NCBI GenBank assembly: GCA_018820205.1
Contig: JAHJOK010000078.1
Coordinates: forward strand, 1-64,000
Length of the DNA stretch: 64,000 nucleotides
Direction: 5' to 3'
Source of the DNA: Alphaproteobacteria bacterium
GTDB taxonomy: Bacteria; Pseudomonadota; Alphaproteobacteria; Caulobacterales; Caulobacteraceae
Position numbers and translations under genes: made by a program. Under the pieces are notes generated by a model, which saw only the letters and a list, made by a program, of their open reading frames with translations, made no database searches and was not told the DNA's origin. Shown in pieces: positions 10,176-22,347 of this stretch; positions within the stretch are counted from its first letter, which is position 1; each line of letters opens with the position of its first letter.

Positions 10176-10817
10176 ATGTCGCCGTCGCCCGATGCGACGT
10201 CCCCGCCCACGCGGGGGCGTCCCCGCAGTTTCGATCGAGAAAAGGCTCTGGAGCAGGCCATGCGCGTGTTCTGGGAGAAGGGCTACGCCGGCGCCTCGAT
10301 GACCGACCTGACGGCGGCGATGGGCATCGCCTCGCCCAGCCTGTACGCCGCATTCGGTTCGAAGGAGGGCCTCTATCGCGAGGCGATCGAGCACTATGTG
10401 GCCGTCTTCAGCCCGTCGTTCTGGGGCGTGATGGACCTGCCGACCGCCCGCGAGAGCGTCGAGGGCCTGTTGCGAAACGCCGCCTGCGTCTTCTCCGATG
10501 TCGGCAGTCCAACGGGATGCATGGTCATGCAGACGGCGATGGAGGAGGCGGCGCTGTCGCCCGAACTGGCGGGCAGCCTGTGCCAGATGCGCGCGAGCAA
10601 CGCCGACACCCTGGCCCGACGCCTGCAGCGCGGGGTCGAGGACGGGGATGTCGCCCCCGGGACCGACATTCGCGCCGTCGCCGACTTCTACGCCACGGTG
10701 CACAAGGGACTGAGCCTCAGCGCGCGGGGCGGGGCGGGCGCGGACGAACTTGACTCGGTCGTGACCTCGGCCATGGCGGCGTGGGCTCCGCTGACGTCGG
10801 GCGCCCTCACCACCTGA
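10176..10817 (+). CDS. TetR/AcrR family transcriptional regulator
   Basis: RGRPRSFDREKALEQAMRVFWEKGYAGASMTDLTAAMGIASPSLYAAFGSKEGLYREAI, typical TetR N-terminal HTH. Confidence 0.93.
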   Translation: MSPSPDATSPPTRGRPRSFDREKALEQAMRVFWEKGYAGASMTDLTAAMGIASPSLYAAFGSKEGLYREAIEHYVAVFSPSFWGVMDLPTARESVEGLLRNAACVFSDVGSPTGCMVMQTAMEEAALSPELAGSLCQMRASNADTLARRLQRGVEDGDVAPGTDIRAVADFYATVHKGLSLSARGGAGADELDSVVTSAMAAWAPLTSGALTT

Positions 10818-11457
10818 AGACGAAGCGGCCCGCCACGGCCCCGACCGCGACCGCCAGGGCTATGCCCAGCGAATACCAGATCGCGACGAAGGGCGCGGTG
10901 TGTTCCGGACAGTGCAGGCCATACAGGGTCGCGGCCAACCCCGCTGTCAGCAGTCCGGCCGCCGCCCCGGCCAGCGTCGGCCGGGTGGGGGCGAAGGCGC
11001 GGGCGGCCCAGAAGACGAATGGGGCGGCGAGGGCGCTGAGCAGCAGGATATTGGGCGCGCAGACCCGGGCGCTGTCGCCCATCAGGGCGGGCATGCGTTC
11101 GGGCATGGGCATGGTGACCATCTCGTAGACGGCCAGTCCGAGGACGCCGAGCAGCAGGGCGGCGAGCGCGACCAGGGGCGCGCGCGCGCTGGCGCCGGGG
11201 CGGCCCAGGCGGGTCAGCAGCCAGAAGCCGGTGACGGCCAGGGCCGAGGTGTAGGCGGCCTTTGCCCAGAAGGTCGGCCCGATCATGGCGGTGGTCAGGT
11301 CGCTGCGGAAGCCCAGCCACAGGCCGACGATGGCCAGCACCATCAGGCCGGCGGGGATCAGACACAGCAGGATGTTGCGCTCGATCTGGCGGCGGCTGGC
11401 GGGCGGCAGGTCCATGGACAGGGCGTCGATCAGGTCTTCAGTCTTCATCGGAGGCAT
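10807..11457 (-). CDS. NrsF/DUF1109 family membrane protein (putative anti-sigma factor)
   Basis: MKTEDLIDALSMDLPPASRRQIERNILLCLIPAGL... about six TM segments; overlaps 3' end of an ECF sigma factor gene. Confidence 0.8.
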   Translation of the reverse strand: MPPMKTEDLIDALSMDLPPASRRQIERNILLCLIPAGLMVLAIVGLWLGFRSDLTTAMIGPTFWAKAAYTSALAVTGFWLLTRLGRPGASARAPLVALAALLLGVLGLAVYEMVTMPMPERMPALMGDSARVCAPNILLLSALAAPFVFWAARAFAPTRPTLAGAAAGLLTAGLAATLYGLHCPEHTAPFVAIWYSLGIALAVAVGAVAGRFVFRW

Positions 11458-12004
11458 TCCCGGCTGTCTCAGCCGTGGCGAAGCGGGCGGTCAGGGATTT
11501 CATGGAACGGTGGATGGAGACCTTGGCGGCGGTGACCGAATAGCCGTGCCGTTCCGCCGCCTCGGCGACGGTCATGCCCTTCAGCCGCACATCCTCGATC
11601 AGCCGTCGCTGGCGCTGGGGCAACAGCGACAGACAGCGGCCCAGATCCGCGCGAGTCGCCCCGTCCTCGACCGTGTGATCGGCGAACAGGTCCGACGCCT
11701 CGTCCAGCGGGTGGGTGGGACGGCGACCGCGGCGACGCAGGTGGTCGATCAGCTTGTGCCGCGCGATCGCATAGGCCCAGCCGGTGAAGGGCTGGTTTCG
11801 GTCCCAGGTGGTCCGCTTGGCGTGAATGGCGATCAGGGTTTCCTGCACCAGGTCCTCGGCGTCGGCGCCCCCGTCGAACAGCCGGCGGGAGAAGAAGGGT
11901 CTCAGGTGCGCGCCCATATCGCGCAGCAGCACGCGCCATGCCTCCGCGTCGCCATCGAGGCCACGCAGCATCAGGGATCGCAAATGAGCTTCGCGGTCGG
12001 TCAC
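11438..12004 (-). CDS. ECF-type RNA polymerase sigma factor
   Basis: GGADAEDLVQETLIAIHAKRTTWDRNQPFTGWAYAIARHKLIDHLRRRGRR and a sigma region 4 HTH; GTG start assumed at 12004. Confidence 0.88.
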   Translation of the reverse strand: MTDREAHLRSLMLRGLDGDAEAWRVLLRDMGAHLRPFFSRRLFDGGADAEDLVQETLIAIHAKRTTWDRNQPFTGWAYAIARHKLIDHLRRRGRRPTHPLDEASDLFADHTVEDGATRADLGRCLSLLPQRQRRLIEDVRLKGMTVAEAAERHGYSVTAAKVSIHRSMKSLTARFATAETAGNASDED

Positions 12005-12057
12005 GGTCGTCCCTGTTTCGCCGGTCGGCCGGCCAAGGTTACATCGGCGCCAGCGTC

Positions 12058-12669
12058 TCAGGCATAGTTGAAGCTGATCGAGATGCGGTCCGATTTCGCC
12101 CTGTTCATGGGCACCTCGTGGCGCAGCCAGCTTTCCCACATCAGCACCGTCCCGGCGCTGGGGGCCAGATAGACGAACGGCTGTTCGGCCTGGGGGGCGT
12201 CGGCGTCGACCGACGGGCGCGCCATCATCATCGGCAGCCGGGGGTCTTCCAGCTTCAGCGCGGAGGCGTTGTCGGGGACGTCGACATAGACGGTGCCGGA
12301 CAGGAAGGCGTGGGGGTGGATATGGCCCGAATGGGCGCCGCCGGGCTTCAGGATATTGACCCACATCGTGTCCAGCCGGGGCTTTCTCGCCAGGTCGAAA
12401 TTCAGCGCCCGGGCATAGGCGAGGGCATGCCGGTCCAGGTGCTTCTTCAGTTCGGCGAACTCGGGCAGCCGGTGCGGCAGGTCGTTCAGCGAGCCGTAGG
12501 AGGTATAGCCGCGATAGCCGTGGGTCCTGCACCAGGCGCGACCGGCGCCGTCCTCGTCGGCCAGCATGCGGCAGGCGTCGGCGAGTTCGGCGTTGAAGGC
12601 GTCGAAACCGGGCGTGGCGGCCAGGGAGGCCTCATAGACCTGGGTGACGAAGAGCGGGCGCATGGACAT
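12058..12669 (-). CDS. Putative 2OG-Fe(II) oxygenase (TIGR02466-like)
   Basis: MWVNILKPGGAHSGHIHPHAFLSGTVYVDVPDNASALKLEDPR...GTVLMWESWLRHEVPMN pattern. Confidence 0.75.
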   Translation of the reverse strand: MSMRPLFVTQVYEASLAATPGFDAFNAELADACRMLADEDGAGRAWCRTHGYRGYTSYGSLNDLPHRLPEFAELKKHLDRHALAYARALNFDLARKPRLDTMWVNILKPGGAHSGHIHPHAFLSGTVYVDVPDNASALKLEDPRLPMMMARPSVDADAPQAEQPFVYLAPSAGTVLMWESWLRHEVPMNRAKSDRISISFNYA

Positions 12670-12723
12670 GGGCAGGCCTCTAGCGCGCCGTGGGCCTAGC
12701 GTCGCGCGCGATCTGTCCAGCCG

Positions 12724-13503
12724 TCACGACCAGTCCAGGTCGGCTTCGCCGCGCAGGATGGCTTCGGCCTGGGGCGTGTGTTTGGCCCCCGACCGGTCGT
12801 GCAGGACCAGGGCCGGCAACAGACGCAGGGGCGCCCGGCCGGATCGGACCGCGTGGACAAGCACCCTTTTCGCCGGCTGGTCGGCATGGGGCTGGACCGG
12901 ACGGATCGCGAAAGAGCCGCAGCGCGGGCCGAGCAGGGCCAGCAGGTCGGCCAGCCGATCCGCGCGGTGGATGACGACGATCCGGCCGCCGTCTCGCGCG
13001 CCCGAAACGAGGAAATCGATCCACGAACCCAGGCCGTCATCGGCGATCCAGGCGCCGCGCTTGGCCGGCGCGGGCGCGCGCAGGGCGGCCTCGTCGTCGA
13101 AGAAGGGCGGATTGGAGACGGCCCAGTCGAATCGTTGGCGGTCCAGGCCGGCGAACCCGTCCGCGATATCGGCCGCGACGGCTTCGACGCGATCGGCCAC
13201 GGCGTTCAGGGCGCCGTTGCGAACGGCGAGCGAGGCGGCGACCGGGTCGCGTTCCACCCCCGTCAGCACGGCGCCGGGTCTCCGGGCCGCGATCTGCATC
13301 AGAACAGCCCCGACCCCGCAGCCCGCCTCAAGCACGCGCTGGCCGGGGCGGGCCGGGACGGCGGCGGCCAGCAGGGCGGCGTCCACGCCCGCACGATAGC
13401 CGTCCGGGGCCTGCAGCAGCCGGACCTTTCCGCCCAGCAAGGCGTTCTCGACCGTATCCGGCGCGGATTCGGCGGTTGTGGAAGCTGAGGATGCGACGGT
13501 CAC
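12724..13503 (-). CDS. tRNA1(Val) (adenine(37)-N6)-methyltransferase-like protein (TrmN6 family)
   Basis: LLQAPDGYRAGVDAALLAAAVPARPGQRVLEAGCGVGAVLMQIAAR and N6-MTase motif NPPFF. Confidence 0.8.
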   Translation of the reverse strand: MTVASSASTTAESAPDTVENALLGGKVRLLQAPDGYRAGVDAALLAAAVPARPGQRVLEAGCGVGAVLMQIAARRPGAVLTGVERDPVAASLAVRNGALNAVADRVEAVAADIADGFAGLDRQRFDWAVSNPPFFDDEAALRAPAPAKRGAWIADDGLGSWIDFLVSGARDGGRIVVIHRADRLADLLALLGPRCGSFAIRPVQPHADQPAKRVLVHAVRSGRAPLRLLPALVLHDRSGAKHTPQAEAILRGEADLDWS

Positions 13504-13622
13504 GCGGCTTGACCCTTCATGGCGGCGTCACCATTGTCCGCCCGAGCGCGAGGCCGCAAGCCGCCGTGACATTGTGGCGAGGCGTTTCCCGCTCGCATCG
13601 TGATTGTTGAAAGAGTTTCCCG

Positions 13623-14663
13623 TTGGATGCCGCCACCCTGACCGCGCCGCATGCCCAGCGCTCCCGGCCGAAGGGCGGGACCGACGCCCTGGTTCGGCTG
13701 GCCACGACGGACATGACGGCGGTCGACGCCCTGATCGTGGACCGCATGCAGTCGCAGGTGCCGGTGATTCCACTGCTGGCGGAGCATATCGTCTCGGCCG
13801 GAGGCAAACGGCTGCGCCCGCTGCTGACGATCGCCGCGGCCCGTGCGGCGACGCCGGAGCAGCCGGACCGGCTGGTGGACGAGGCGCTGAAGCTGGCGGC
13901 GTCGGTGGAGTTCATTCACACGGCCACCCTGTTGCACGACGACGTGGTCGACGGGTCGGAAATGCGACGCGGCAAGGTCGCGGCGCATCTGATCTGGGGC
14001 GCGGCGACCAGCGTCCTGGTCGGGGATTTCCTGTTTGCGCGGGCTTTCGAACTGATGGTCGAGACCGGCCGGATGCGGGCGCTGGGCATCCTGGCCCAGG
14101 CCTCCAGCGTGATCGCCCAGGGCGAGGTGTTGCAACTGACCCGGGCGCACGATCTGAACCTGGATCAGGAGACCTATCTGCGGATCATCTCGGCCAAGAC
14201 CGCCGAACTGTTCGCCGCCGCCGCCGAAGCCGGGGCCGTCGCCGTGAACGCGGACGACCGCACGACGTCGGCCCTGCGGTCCTATGGGCTGAACCTGGGC
14301 CTGGCGTTCCAGCTGGCCGACGATGCGCTGGACTATGGCGGATCGTCCGAGGCCTTGGGCAAGAACGCCGGAGACGATTTCCGCGAGGGCAAGGTGACCC
14401 TGCCGCTGTTGCTGGCCGTGGCCAGAACGCGGGGCCGCGAGGACGCCTTCTGGGAACGGACGATCAACGCCGGCCAGAGGTCGGACGAGGATTTCCGGCG
14501 CGCCCGGGAACTGATCATCGGCACGGGCGCGGCGACCGCGACGCTGGACGCCGCAGGCGACTATGCCGATGCGGCGAAAGCGGCGCTGCGGGCGCTGCCG
14601 AAGGGCGACTGGCGTGACGCGCTGGAAAACCTGGCCGATTTCGCGGTCAGCCGGGCGGCCTGA
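13623..14663 (+). CDS. Polyprenyl (probably octaprenyl) diphosphate synthase
   Basis: GGKRLRPLLTIAAARA, LLHDDVVDGSEMRRG first Asp-rich motif, LADDALDYGG second motif; likely TTG start. Confidence 0.9.
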   Translation: MDAATLTAPHAQRSRPKGGTDALVRLATTDMTAVDALIVDRMQSQVPVIPLLAEHIVSAGGKRLRPLLTIAAARAATPEQPDRLVDEALKLAASVEFIHTATLLHDDVVDGSEMRRGKVAAHLIWGAATSVLVGDFLFARAFELMVETGRMRALGILAQASSVIAQGEVLQLTRAHDLNLDQETYLRIISAKTAELFAAAAEAGAVAVNADDRTTSALRSYGLNLGLAFQLADDALDYGGSSEALGKNAGDDFREGKVTLPLLLAVARTRGREDAFWERTINAGQRSDEDFRRARELIIGTGAATATLDAAGDYADAAKAALRALPKGDWRDALENLADFAVSRAA

Positions 14664-14666
14664 CCC

Positions 14667-15902
<1,236 letters not shown>

Positions 15903-15977
15903 TTACGCAGATGCGAAACGCGGATCAAACGCCGAGGCTCGCACTGGACGCGACCGGGGTGCTAATCGGACGTCGTC

Positions 15978-16706
15978 ATGCGGCGGATTCTCGATTTCAT
16001 CCTGAATATGGAGGCGCGGCGCTGGCGCACCGCGCTGGCGGCGGCGCTGCTGCTGGGCGCGACCGTCGGGCTGTTGATGCTGGGCAAGAGCCAGTTCGGG
16101 CTGGCGGCCGAGGAGAATCTGGAGGGCTGGCTGCAGGGCTATCGCGGCAGCCCCTGGGCGTTCGCGGCGACGGTCGTGCTGTTCGTGGCCGCAGCCTTCA
16201 TCGGCGCGCCGCAGTTCATCCTGATCGCAGCCTGCGTGGTCGCGTTCGGACCGTCGCTGGGGTTCTTCTACAGCTGGGCCGCGACCGTGGCGTCGGCCGG
16301 GGTGACCTATTGGCTGGGGCGCGGGCCGACGGCGCGGATGCTGGACCGGTTCGGCGGACGGACGCTGGATCGGCTGAAACGGTTCGTGGGCAAGAACGCG
16401 TTCTATGCCAGCTTCATGATCCGCAACGTGCCGTCGGCGCCGTTCATTGTGGTCAACATGGCGTTCGGCGCCACCCGGGCCTCGTTCCCGGCCTTTCTGG
16501 CGGGGTGCGCGCTGGGCGTGCTGCCCAAGACGGCGCTGGTCGCGTTTTTCGGCGGGGCGGTGGTCGCCGCGGTCAGCGGCGACGGGGTCTGGACGTCGCT
16601 GATCCTGGCGGGGGTGGCCGTGGTCTGGATGGCGTTGATGCTGGGCGTGCGGGAACTGGTCCGGCGCCGCGAGCAATCCAACGGCGATCCCGAACAAATA
16701 CAGTAG
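15978..16706 (+). CDS. TVP38/TMEM64 (VTT domain) family membrane protein
   Basis: FIGAPQFILIAACVVAFGPSLGFFYSWAATVASAGVTYWLGR; multiple TM segments. Confidence 0.8.
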   Translation: MRRILDFILNMEARRWRTALAAALLLGATVGLLMLGKSQFGLAAEENLEGWLQGYRGSPWAFAATVVLFVAAAFIGAPQFILIAACVVAFGPSLGFFYSWAATVASAGVTYWLGRGPTARMLDRFGGRTLDRLKRFVGKNAFYASFMIRNVPSAPFIVVNMAFGATRASFPAFLAGCALGVLPKTALVAFFGGAVVAAVSGDGVWTSLILAGVAVVWMALMLGVRELVRRREQSNGDPEQIQ

Positions 16707-16769
16707 TTGTTACGGAAAGCGTTCGGGCCTATCTGCGTTGGCTCAGGATCACGTAAAAGGATCAATCCC

Positions 16770-17387
16770 ATGTTGAAGCTGTATTACACCGCCGGCGCCT
16801 GTGCGCTGGCCTCGCATATCGCGCTGGAAGAGGCGGGCGCGGACTATGAGATCCAGCACATCGATCTGAAGGCCGGCGAACAGAAGACGCCCGAATATCT
16901 GGCCATCAACCCGGCCGGGGTGACGCCGGCGCTGGCGACCGACGACGGCGTCCTGACCGAGAACCTGGTGATCATGGGCTATGTGGCGCAGACCCATCCC
17001 GAGCCGAATCTCGCCGACAATGGGTCCAGCTTCAACTTCGGCAAGATGCAGTCGCTGAACGGCTGGCTGGGGTCGTCGCTGCATCCGGCGATCGGCAAGC
17101 TGCTGTTCAGCCGTCCGCCGCTGGAGGGCGAAGCCAGGGACGCGCAGGTCGAACTGGCGTTGAAGAAATACGACCTGGCCGAACAGCATCTGTTCGTCGG
17201 GCCGTGGGCCATGGGCGATCAGTACACGGTGGCGGATGGATATCTTTCCGTGTTCACCCGCTGGGCGCGTCAGGCGGCCTTGCTGGACAAGGCGCGCTAT
17301 CCCCGGCTGAACGCCCATCTGGACCGCGTTCAGTCGCGACCCGCGGTTCAGCGAGTCCTGGCCGCCGAAGGTATCGAGGCGGTCTGA
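16770..17387 (+). CDS. Glutathione S-transferase family protein
   Basis: MLKLYYTAGACALASHIALEEAGADYEIQHIDLKAGEQKTPEYLAINPAGVTPAL. Confidence 0.92.
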   Translation: MLKLYYTAGACALASHIALEEAGADYEIQHIDLKAGEQKTPEYLAINPAGVTPALATDDGVLTENLVIMGYVAQTHPEPNLADNGSSFNFGKMQSLNGWLGSSLHPAIGKLLFSRPPLEGEARDAQVELALKKYDLAEQHLFVGPWAMGDQYTVADGYLSVFTRWARQAALLDKARYPRLNAHLDRVQSRPAVQRVLAAEGIEAV

Positions 17388-17580
17388 TCGGCGACCGCGC
17401 GGAATCGCCAAGCGGAGCCGTAACCTGGTCGTGATCGACATGGCCCCCCCGCGCGGCATCGGGGCTTGTATTCGCCTGCCCATGCGGGCAAACGGGCGCA
17501 CAGCCGGTCAGGCGAGCACGATCAGGAACCCGCTGCGTATGGGGATACGCATCGGGCGGGGCGTCGTCGAAACCGGTTGA

Positions 17581-18666
<1,086 letters not shown>

Positions 18667-18794
18667 GGCCCACCAGCTAATCGTCGTGATTTCAGGGTTA
18701 TCACCGGTTTCAATCTGGCCCGGTTTTTGCGATAGGCTGCGCACAGCGGCGGGGGCGTCCCGCTGATTCTGACCCCTTTTAGGAAGGCAAGGCC

Positions 18795-19796
18795 GTGGCG
18801 TTCCGCGACGGACCGTTCGAGTCACTGAAAGTGCCGCTGGCGTGGACCGCCGCGGTCGTGGTTGTGGTCGCCATGATCGCATCGATCCTGATGATCCTGG
18901 CCGATCGGCGTCAGGACACGACGGTGGACGGCTATGGCGCGGCGCGGGCGGGTTTCGACGCGGGCGCGGGACCGATCAACGGCGTGCTGGCCTGGCCGGT
19001 GCGCTGGACGGGCGCCGCCACCGACTATGTGAAGGGCTATTTCTTCGCCGTTTCGGAAAACCGCCGCTTGCGCCGCCAGGTCGCCGAGCTGGAGCCCTGG
19101 CGGGATCAGGCCATCGCCCTGAAGAACGTCAACGCCCGCTACGAGGCCATGCTGGGTTTGCGGACCGAACCGCCCGTGGCCATGGCCACCGCCCGCTCCA
19201 TCTCGGAGTCGCGCGGCCCGTTCAACAACGCGCGACTGCTGGACGCCGGAACATCCCGCGGCGTGCAGATCGGCAATCCCGTGATCAACGAGGACGGTCT
19301 GGTCGGGCGGGTCGTGGGCGTGACCGGCGGCGTCAGTCGCATGCTGTTGCTGACCGACGTGGCCAGCCGGACGCCGGTTCTGATCGATCGCACCGACGCC
19401 CGCGCCATGCTGACCGGGGACGGGTCGGGCAATCCCAAGCTGGAGTTCGTGCGCGGGGCCGATGCGGTTCAGGCCGGCGACCGGATCCTGAGTTCCGGCG
19501 ACGGCGGCGGATTTCCGCGCGGCCTGCCGATCGGCGTGGCGGCGAGGGGCATCGACGGCTCGTGGCGTGTCAAGCTGTTCAGCGACAGGGGGGCCGTCGA
19601 CTATGTGCGCATCCTGCTGTTCCGCGATTTCGGTCAACTGGTCCCGGGCGAGGCGCTGAACGCGCAGCCGCTGGCGGGACTGACCACGGCGCCCGCCCCG
19701 ACGGCGGATGAAGCCGCGGCCATCGGCGACGCGGCGGCGCGTCGTGATCGGGCGGCCCCGACCGCCGCTGGCGCACAGCCGGGTCAGGTCGAATGA
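18795..19796 (+). CDS. mreC: Rod shape-determining protein MreC
   Basis: Position after mreB; VAELEPWRDQAIALKNVNARYEAMLGL coiled coil and NPVINEDGLVGRVVGVTGGVSRMLLLTD. Confidence 0.93.
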   Translation: MAFRDGPFESLKVPLAWTAAVVVVVAMIASILMILADRRQDTTVDGYGAARAGFDAGAGPINGVLAWPVRWTGAATDYVKGYFFAVSENRRLRRQVAELEPWRDQAIALKNVNARYEAMLGLRTEPPVAMATARSISESRGPFNNARLLDAGTSRGVQIGNPVINEDGLVGRVVGVTGGVSRMLLLTDVASRTPVLIDRTDARAMLTGDGSGNPKLEFVRGADAVQAGDRILSSGDGGGFPRGLPIGVAARGIDGSWRVKLFSDRGAVDYVRILLFRDFGQLVPGEALNAQPLAGLTTAPAPTADEAAAIGDAAARRDRAAPTAAGAQPGQVE

Positions 19797-20311
19797 GGCG
19801 GCCGCTGGCGGTGCGCACCGTGGGACCGGCGCAGTGGGTCTTCTATCCCGCGCTGGTGGTCATCGCGCTCACCGTCGTTCTGGCCACGCCCGTCGAACTG
19901 TTCGGCCTGAAGCTGCCGGAACCGGTTCTGCCGCTGGTGCTGGCCTTCGCCTGGCCGCTGATCCGGCCGTCGATGGTGGCGCCGGCCGTGCTGTTCGGGC
20001 TGGGGCTGTTTCTGGATATGTTCTGGGGCGGCACCCTGGGCCTGTGGCCGCTGTGTCTGTTGCTGGTCTATGGCGTGGTTCTGGCGTCGCGAACCCTGCT
20101 GGCGGGGCAGGAGACCCAGGTCCTGTTCGTCTGGTACGCCGTCTGCGCGCTGGTCGCCTTCCTTCTGGCGTATCTGGTCGTCACACTGGACGCCGGGCGC
20201 GCGCCGTCCCTGCTGGCCCTGATCGGGCAGGTTGTGCCGACGCTACTGTTGTTTCCCGCGGCCGACTGGATGATCCATCGGTTCGACGATGGCGATTTGC
20301 GATTCAGATGA
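19793..20311 (+). CDS. mreD: Rod shape-determining protein MreD
   Basis: Small multi-TM protein overlapping mreC stop and preceding mrdA. Confidence 0.85.
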   Translation: MRRPLAVRTVGPAQWVFYPALVVIALTVVLATPVELFGLKLPEPVLPLVLAFAWPLIRPSMVAPAVLFGLGLFLDMFWGGTLGLWPLCLLLVYGVVLASRTLLAGQETQVLFVWYAVCALVAFLLAYLVVTLDAGRAPSLLALIGQVVPTLLLFPAADWMIHRFDDGDLRFR

Positions 20312-22347
20312 GCGGCGAACCCTCGATCTTCTTTTCCGACGTCAACGAGCGACAGGGCTCGTTCCTGCGGCGCACGTTCGTGGTCGGCGGGTTGACGGCG
20401 CTCGGCATCACGGCCCTGACCGTGCGGCTGGCCCAGCTGCAGGTCGTTCAGGCCCAGGAATATGCGACCCTGGCGACCAACAACCAGTTCAATTTCCGGC
20501 TGGTGCCGCCGCCGCGCGGACGGATTCTGGACCGCAACGGCGTGGTCATCGCCGGCAACCGGCCCAGCTTCCGCGTCCTGATCGTGCGCGACGAGACCAA
20601 GGACCTGGACCAGACGCTGGACCTGCTGGGGCGGCTGCTGCCCGACACGGTCGACCGGCGCCGGTCCATTATCCGCGACGTCAACGCCGCGCCCCGCTTC
20701 AATCCGGTCCCGGTCAAGAGCGAGCTGACCTGGGAAGAGTTCGCCAAGGTCAATCTGTATGCGCCCGAGTTGCCGGGCGTGATGGCCGACATGAACGAGG
20801 TTCGCTACTATCCCTACACCGGCGCCTTCGCCCATGTGATCGGCTATGTCGCCAAGGTGTCCGACCGGGATGTCAAGGCGGTGCGCGACCGGGGCGAAGA
20901 GCCTTCGCCCCTGCTGTTCAATCCCGGCTTCCGGATCGGGCGTTCCGGGGTCGAAAAGGCGCTGGACGCCGAGTTGCGCGGCGAGGCGGGCGGCAACCGG
21001 GTCGAGGTGGATGCGCGTGGCCGTGTGGTGGCCGAGGACGTCGGCGGCTCACGTCCCGCCGTGCCCGGACAGGAAGTGGTCCTGACGCTGGACGTCGATG
21101 TCCAGAACCGCGCGCTGGAGGTGTTCGGCGACGAGTCGGGATCTTGCGTGGTGATGGACGTCCGCAACGGCGACATCCTGTGCATGACGTCGTCGCCGTC
21201 GTTCGATCCGAACCTGTTCGTCAGCGGCGTGCCGACGCGGACCTATCGCGCCCTGGCCGATTACGAGCGCAAGCCCCTGCTGGACAAGGCGATCAACGGC
21301 ACGTTTCCGCCCGGCTCGACCTTCAAGCCGAACACCGCGCTGGCGCTGCTGGAGGCCGGGGTCGATCCCAGCATCCGCGTGGTCTGCACGGGCGCCTATC
21401 GCACGGGGAACCGCGTCCAGCGTTGCTGGGGTCGCCACGGGCCCCAGAACATGCACGACGCGATCAAGAACTCGTGCGACGTCTATTTCTACGCCATGTG
21501 CAACCGGGCCGGGGTCGACAAGATCACCGAGACCGCCCGCGCCATGGGCTTCGAACACACCTTCGATATCGGCGTCGACAACCAGCGGAAGGGTCTGCTG
21601 CCGTCGACGGAGTGGAAGCGCGAGACCTATCCCAACGATCCGGTCTGGCATCCCGGCGAAACCACCTCGGTGGCCATCGGGCAGGGGGCGGTGACGGTCA
21701 ACGCCCTGCAGCTGGCGGTCTACACCTCTCGCATGGCCAATGCGAAGAAGGCGATCCAGCCGAGACTGATCAAATCGGTCGGCGGCGTGGAAAGGCCCAG
21801 CGGCGGAGAGGTTCCAGACCTGCCGTTCCAGCCGGAGAACATCGAATATGTCCGCCAGGGCATGATCGCGGTCGCCAACGATGTTTCGGGCGGCGCCTAT
21901 CGCCAGTCGCAACTGGGGCTGGGCGATATCCAGATGGCGGGCAAGACCGGCACGGCCCAGTCGCGGAACTACGGCTCCGGATCGCGCAAGTCGAATGTGT
22001 GGTCGCAGAAGGACCACAACCTGTTCGTGGCCTTCGCCCCGGTCGATGCGCCCCGTTACGCCATTGCAGTGATCGTCGAGCACGGGGGCCGAAGTGGGGC
22101 GTCGGCCGGCGCCCCTCGGGCCCGCGAAGTCATGCGCACCGTTCTGCTGAAGGACCCGGAAATGCGTGAGCGGATCACGCGGCCGCTGCCGCCTGAACCC
22201 ACCGGACCGGAGTTCGACGAGATTACCGTCGGCGCCGCGCCCGAGCCGGACCTGCCCGCTCCGCCTGAGCCGCAGGCCCGGACGCGCCGCCCCGCGCCCA
22301 CCGCGACCAGCGGGCCGCGTCCCTATCTGTCGGAGCCGCCGCGATGA
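20308..22347 (+). CDS. mrdA: Penicillin-binding protein 2 (MrdA)
   Basis: RGRILDRNGVVIAGNRPSF, GSTFKPNTALA (SxxK-type), KTGTAQ motifs; start moved to 20308. Confidence 0.96.
   Translation: MSGEPSIFFSDVNERQGSFLRRTFVVGGLTALGITALTVRLAQLQVVQAQEYATLATNNQFNFRLVPPPRGRILDRNGVVIAGNRPSFRVLIVRDETKDLDQTLDLLGRLLPDTVDRRRSIIRDVNAAPRFNPVPVKSELTWEEFAKVNLYAPELPGVMADMNEVRYYPYTGAFAHVIGYVAKVSDRDVKAVRDRGEEPSPLLFNPGFRIGRSGVEKALDAELRGEAGGNRVEVDARGRVVAEDVGGSRPAVPGQEVVLTLDVDVQNRALEVFGDESGSCVVMDVRNGDILCMTSSPSFDPNLFVSGVPTRTYRALADYERKPLLDKAINGTFPPGSTFKPNTALALLEAGVDPSIRVVCTGAYRTGNRVQRCWGRHGPQNMHDAIKNSCDVYFYAMCNRAGVDKITETARAMGFEHTFDIGVDNQRKGLLPSTEWKRETYPNDPVWHPGETTSVAIGQGAVTVNALQLAVYTSRMANAKKAIQPRLIKSVGGVERPSGGEVPDLPFQPENIEYVRQGMIAVANDVSGGAYRQSQLGLGDIQMAGKTGTAQSRNYGSGSRKSNVWSQKDHNLFVAFAPVDAPRYAIAVIVEHGGRSGASAGAPRAREVMRTVLLKDPEMRERITRPLPPEPTGPEFDEITVGAAPEPDLPAPPEPQARTRRPAPTATSGPRPYLSEPPR

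Noticed and set aside
13623-14663. Considered as the missing crtE (GGPP synthase)
   Set aside because: Sequence and context look like the housekeeping octaprenyl-type synthase, and it is 23 kb from the crt cluster; chain length cannot be proven by eye.
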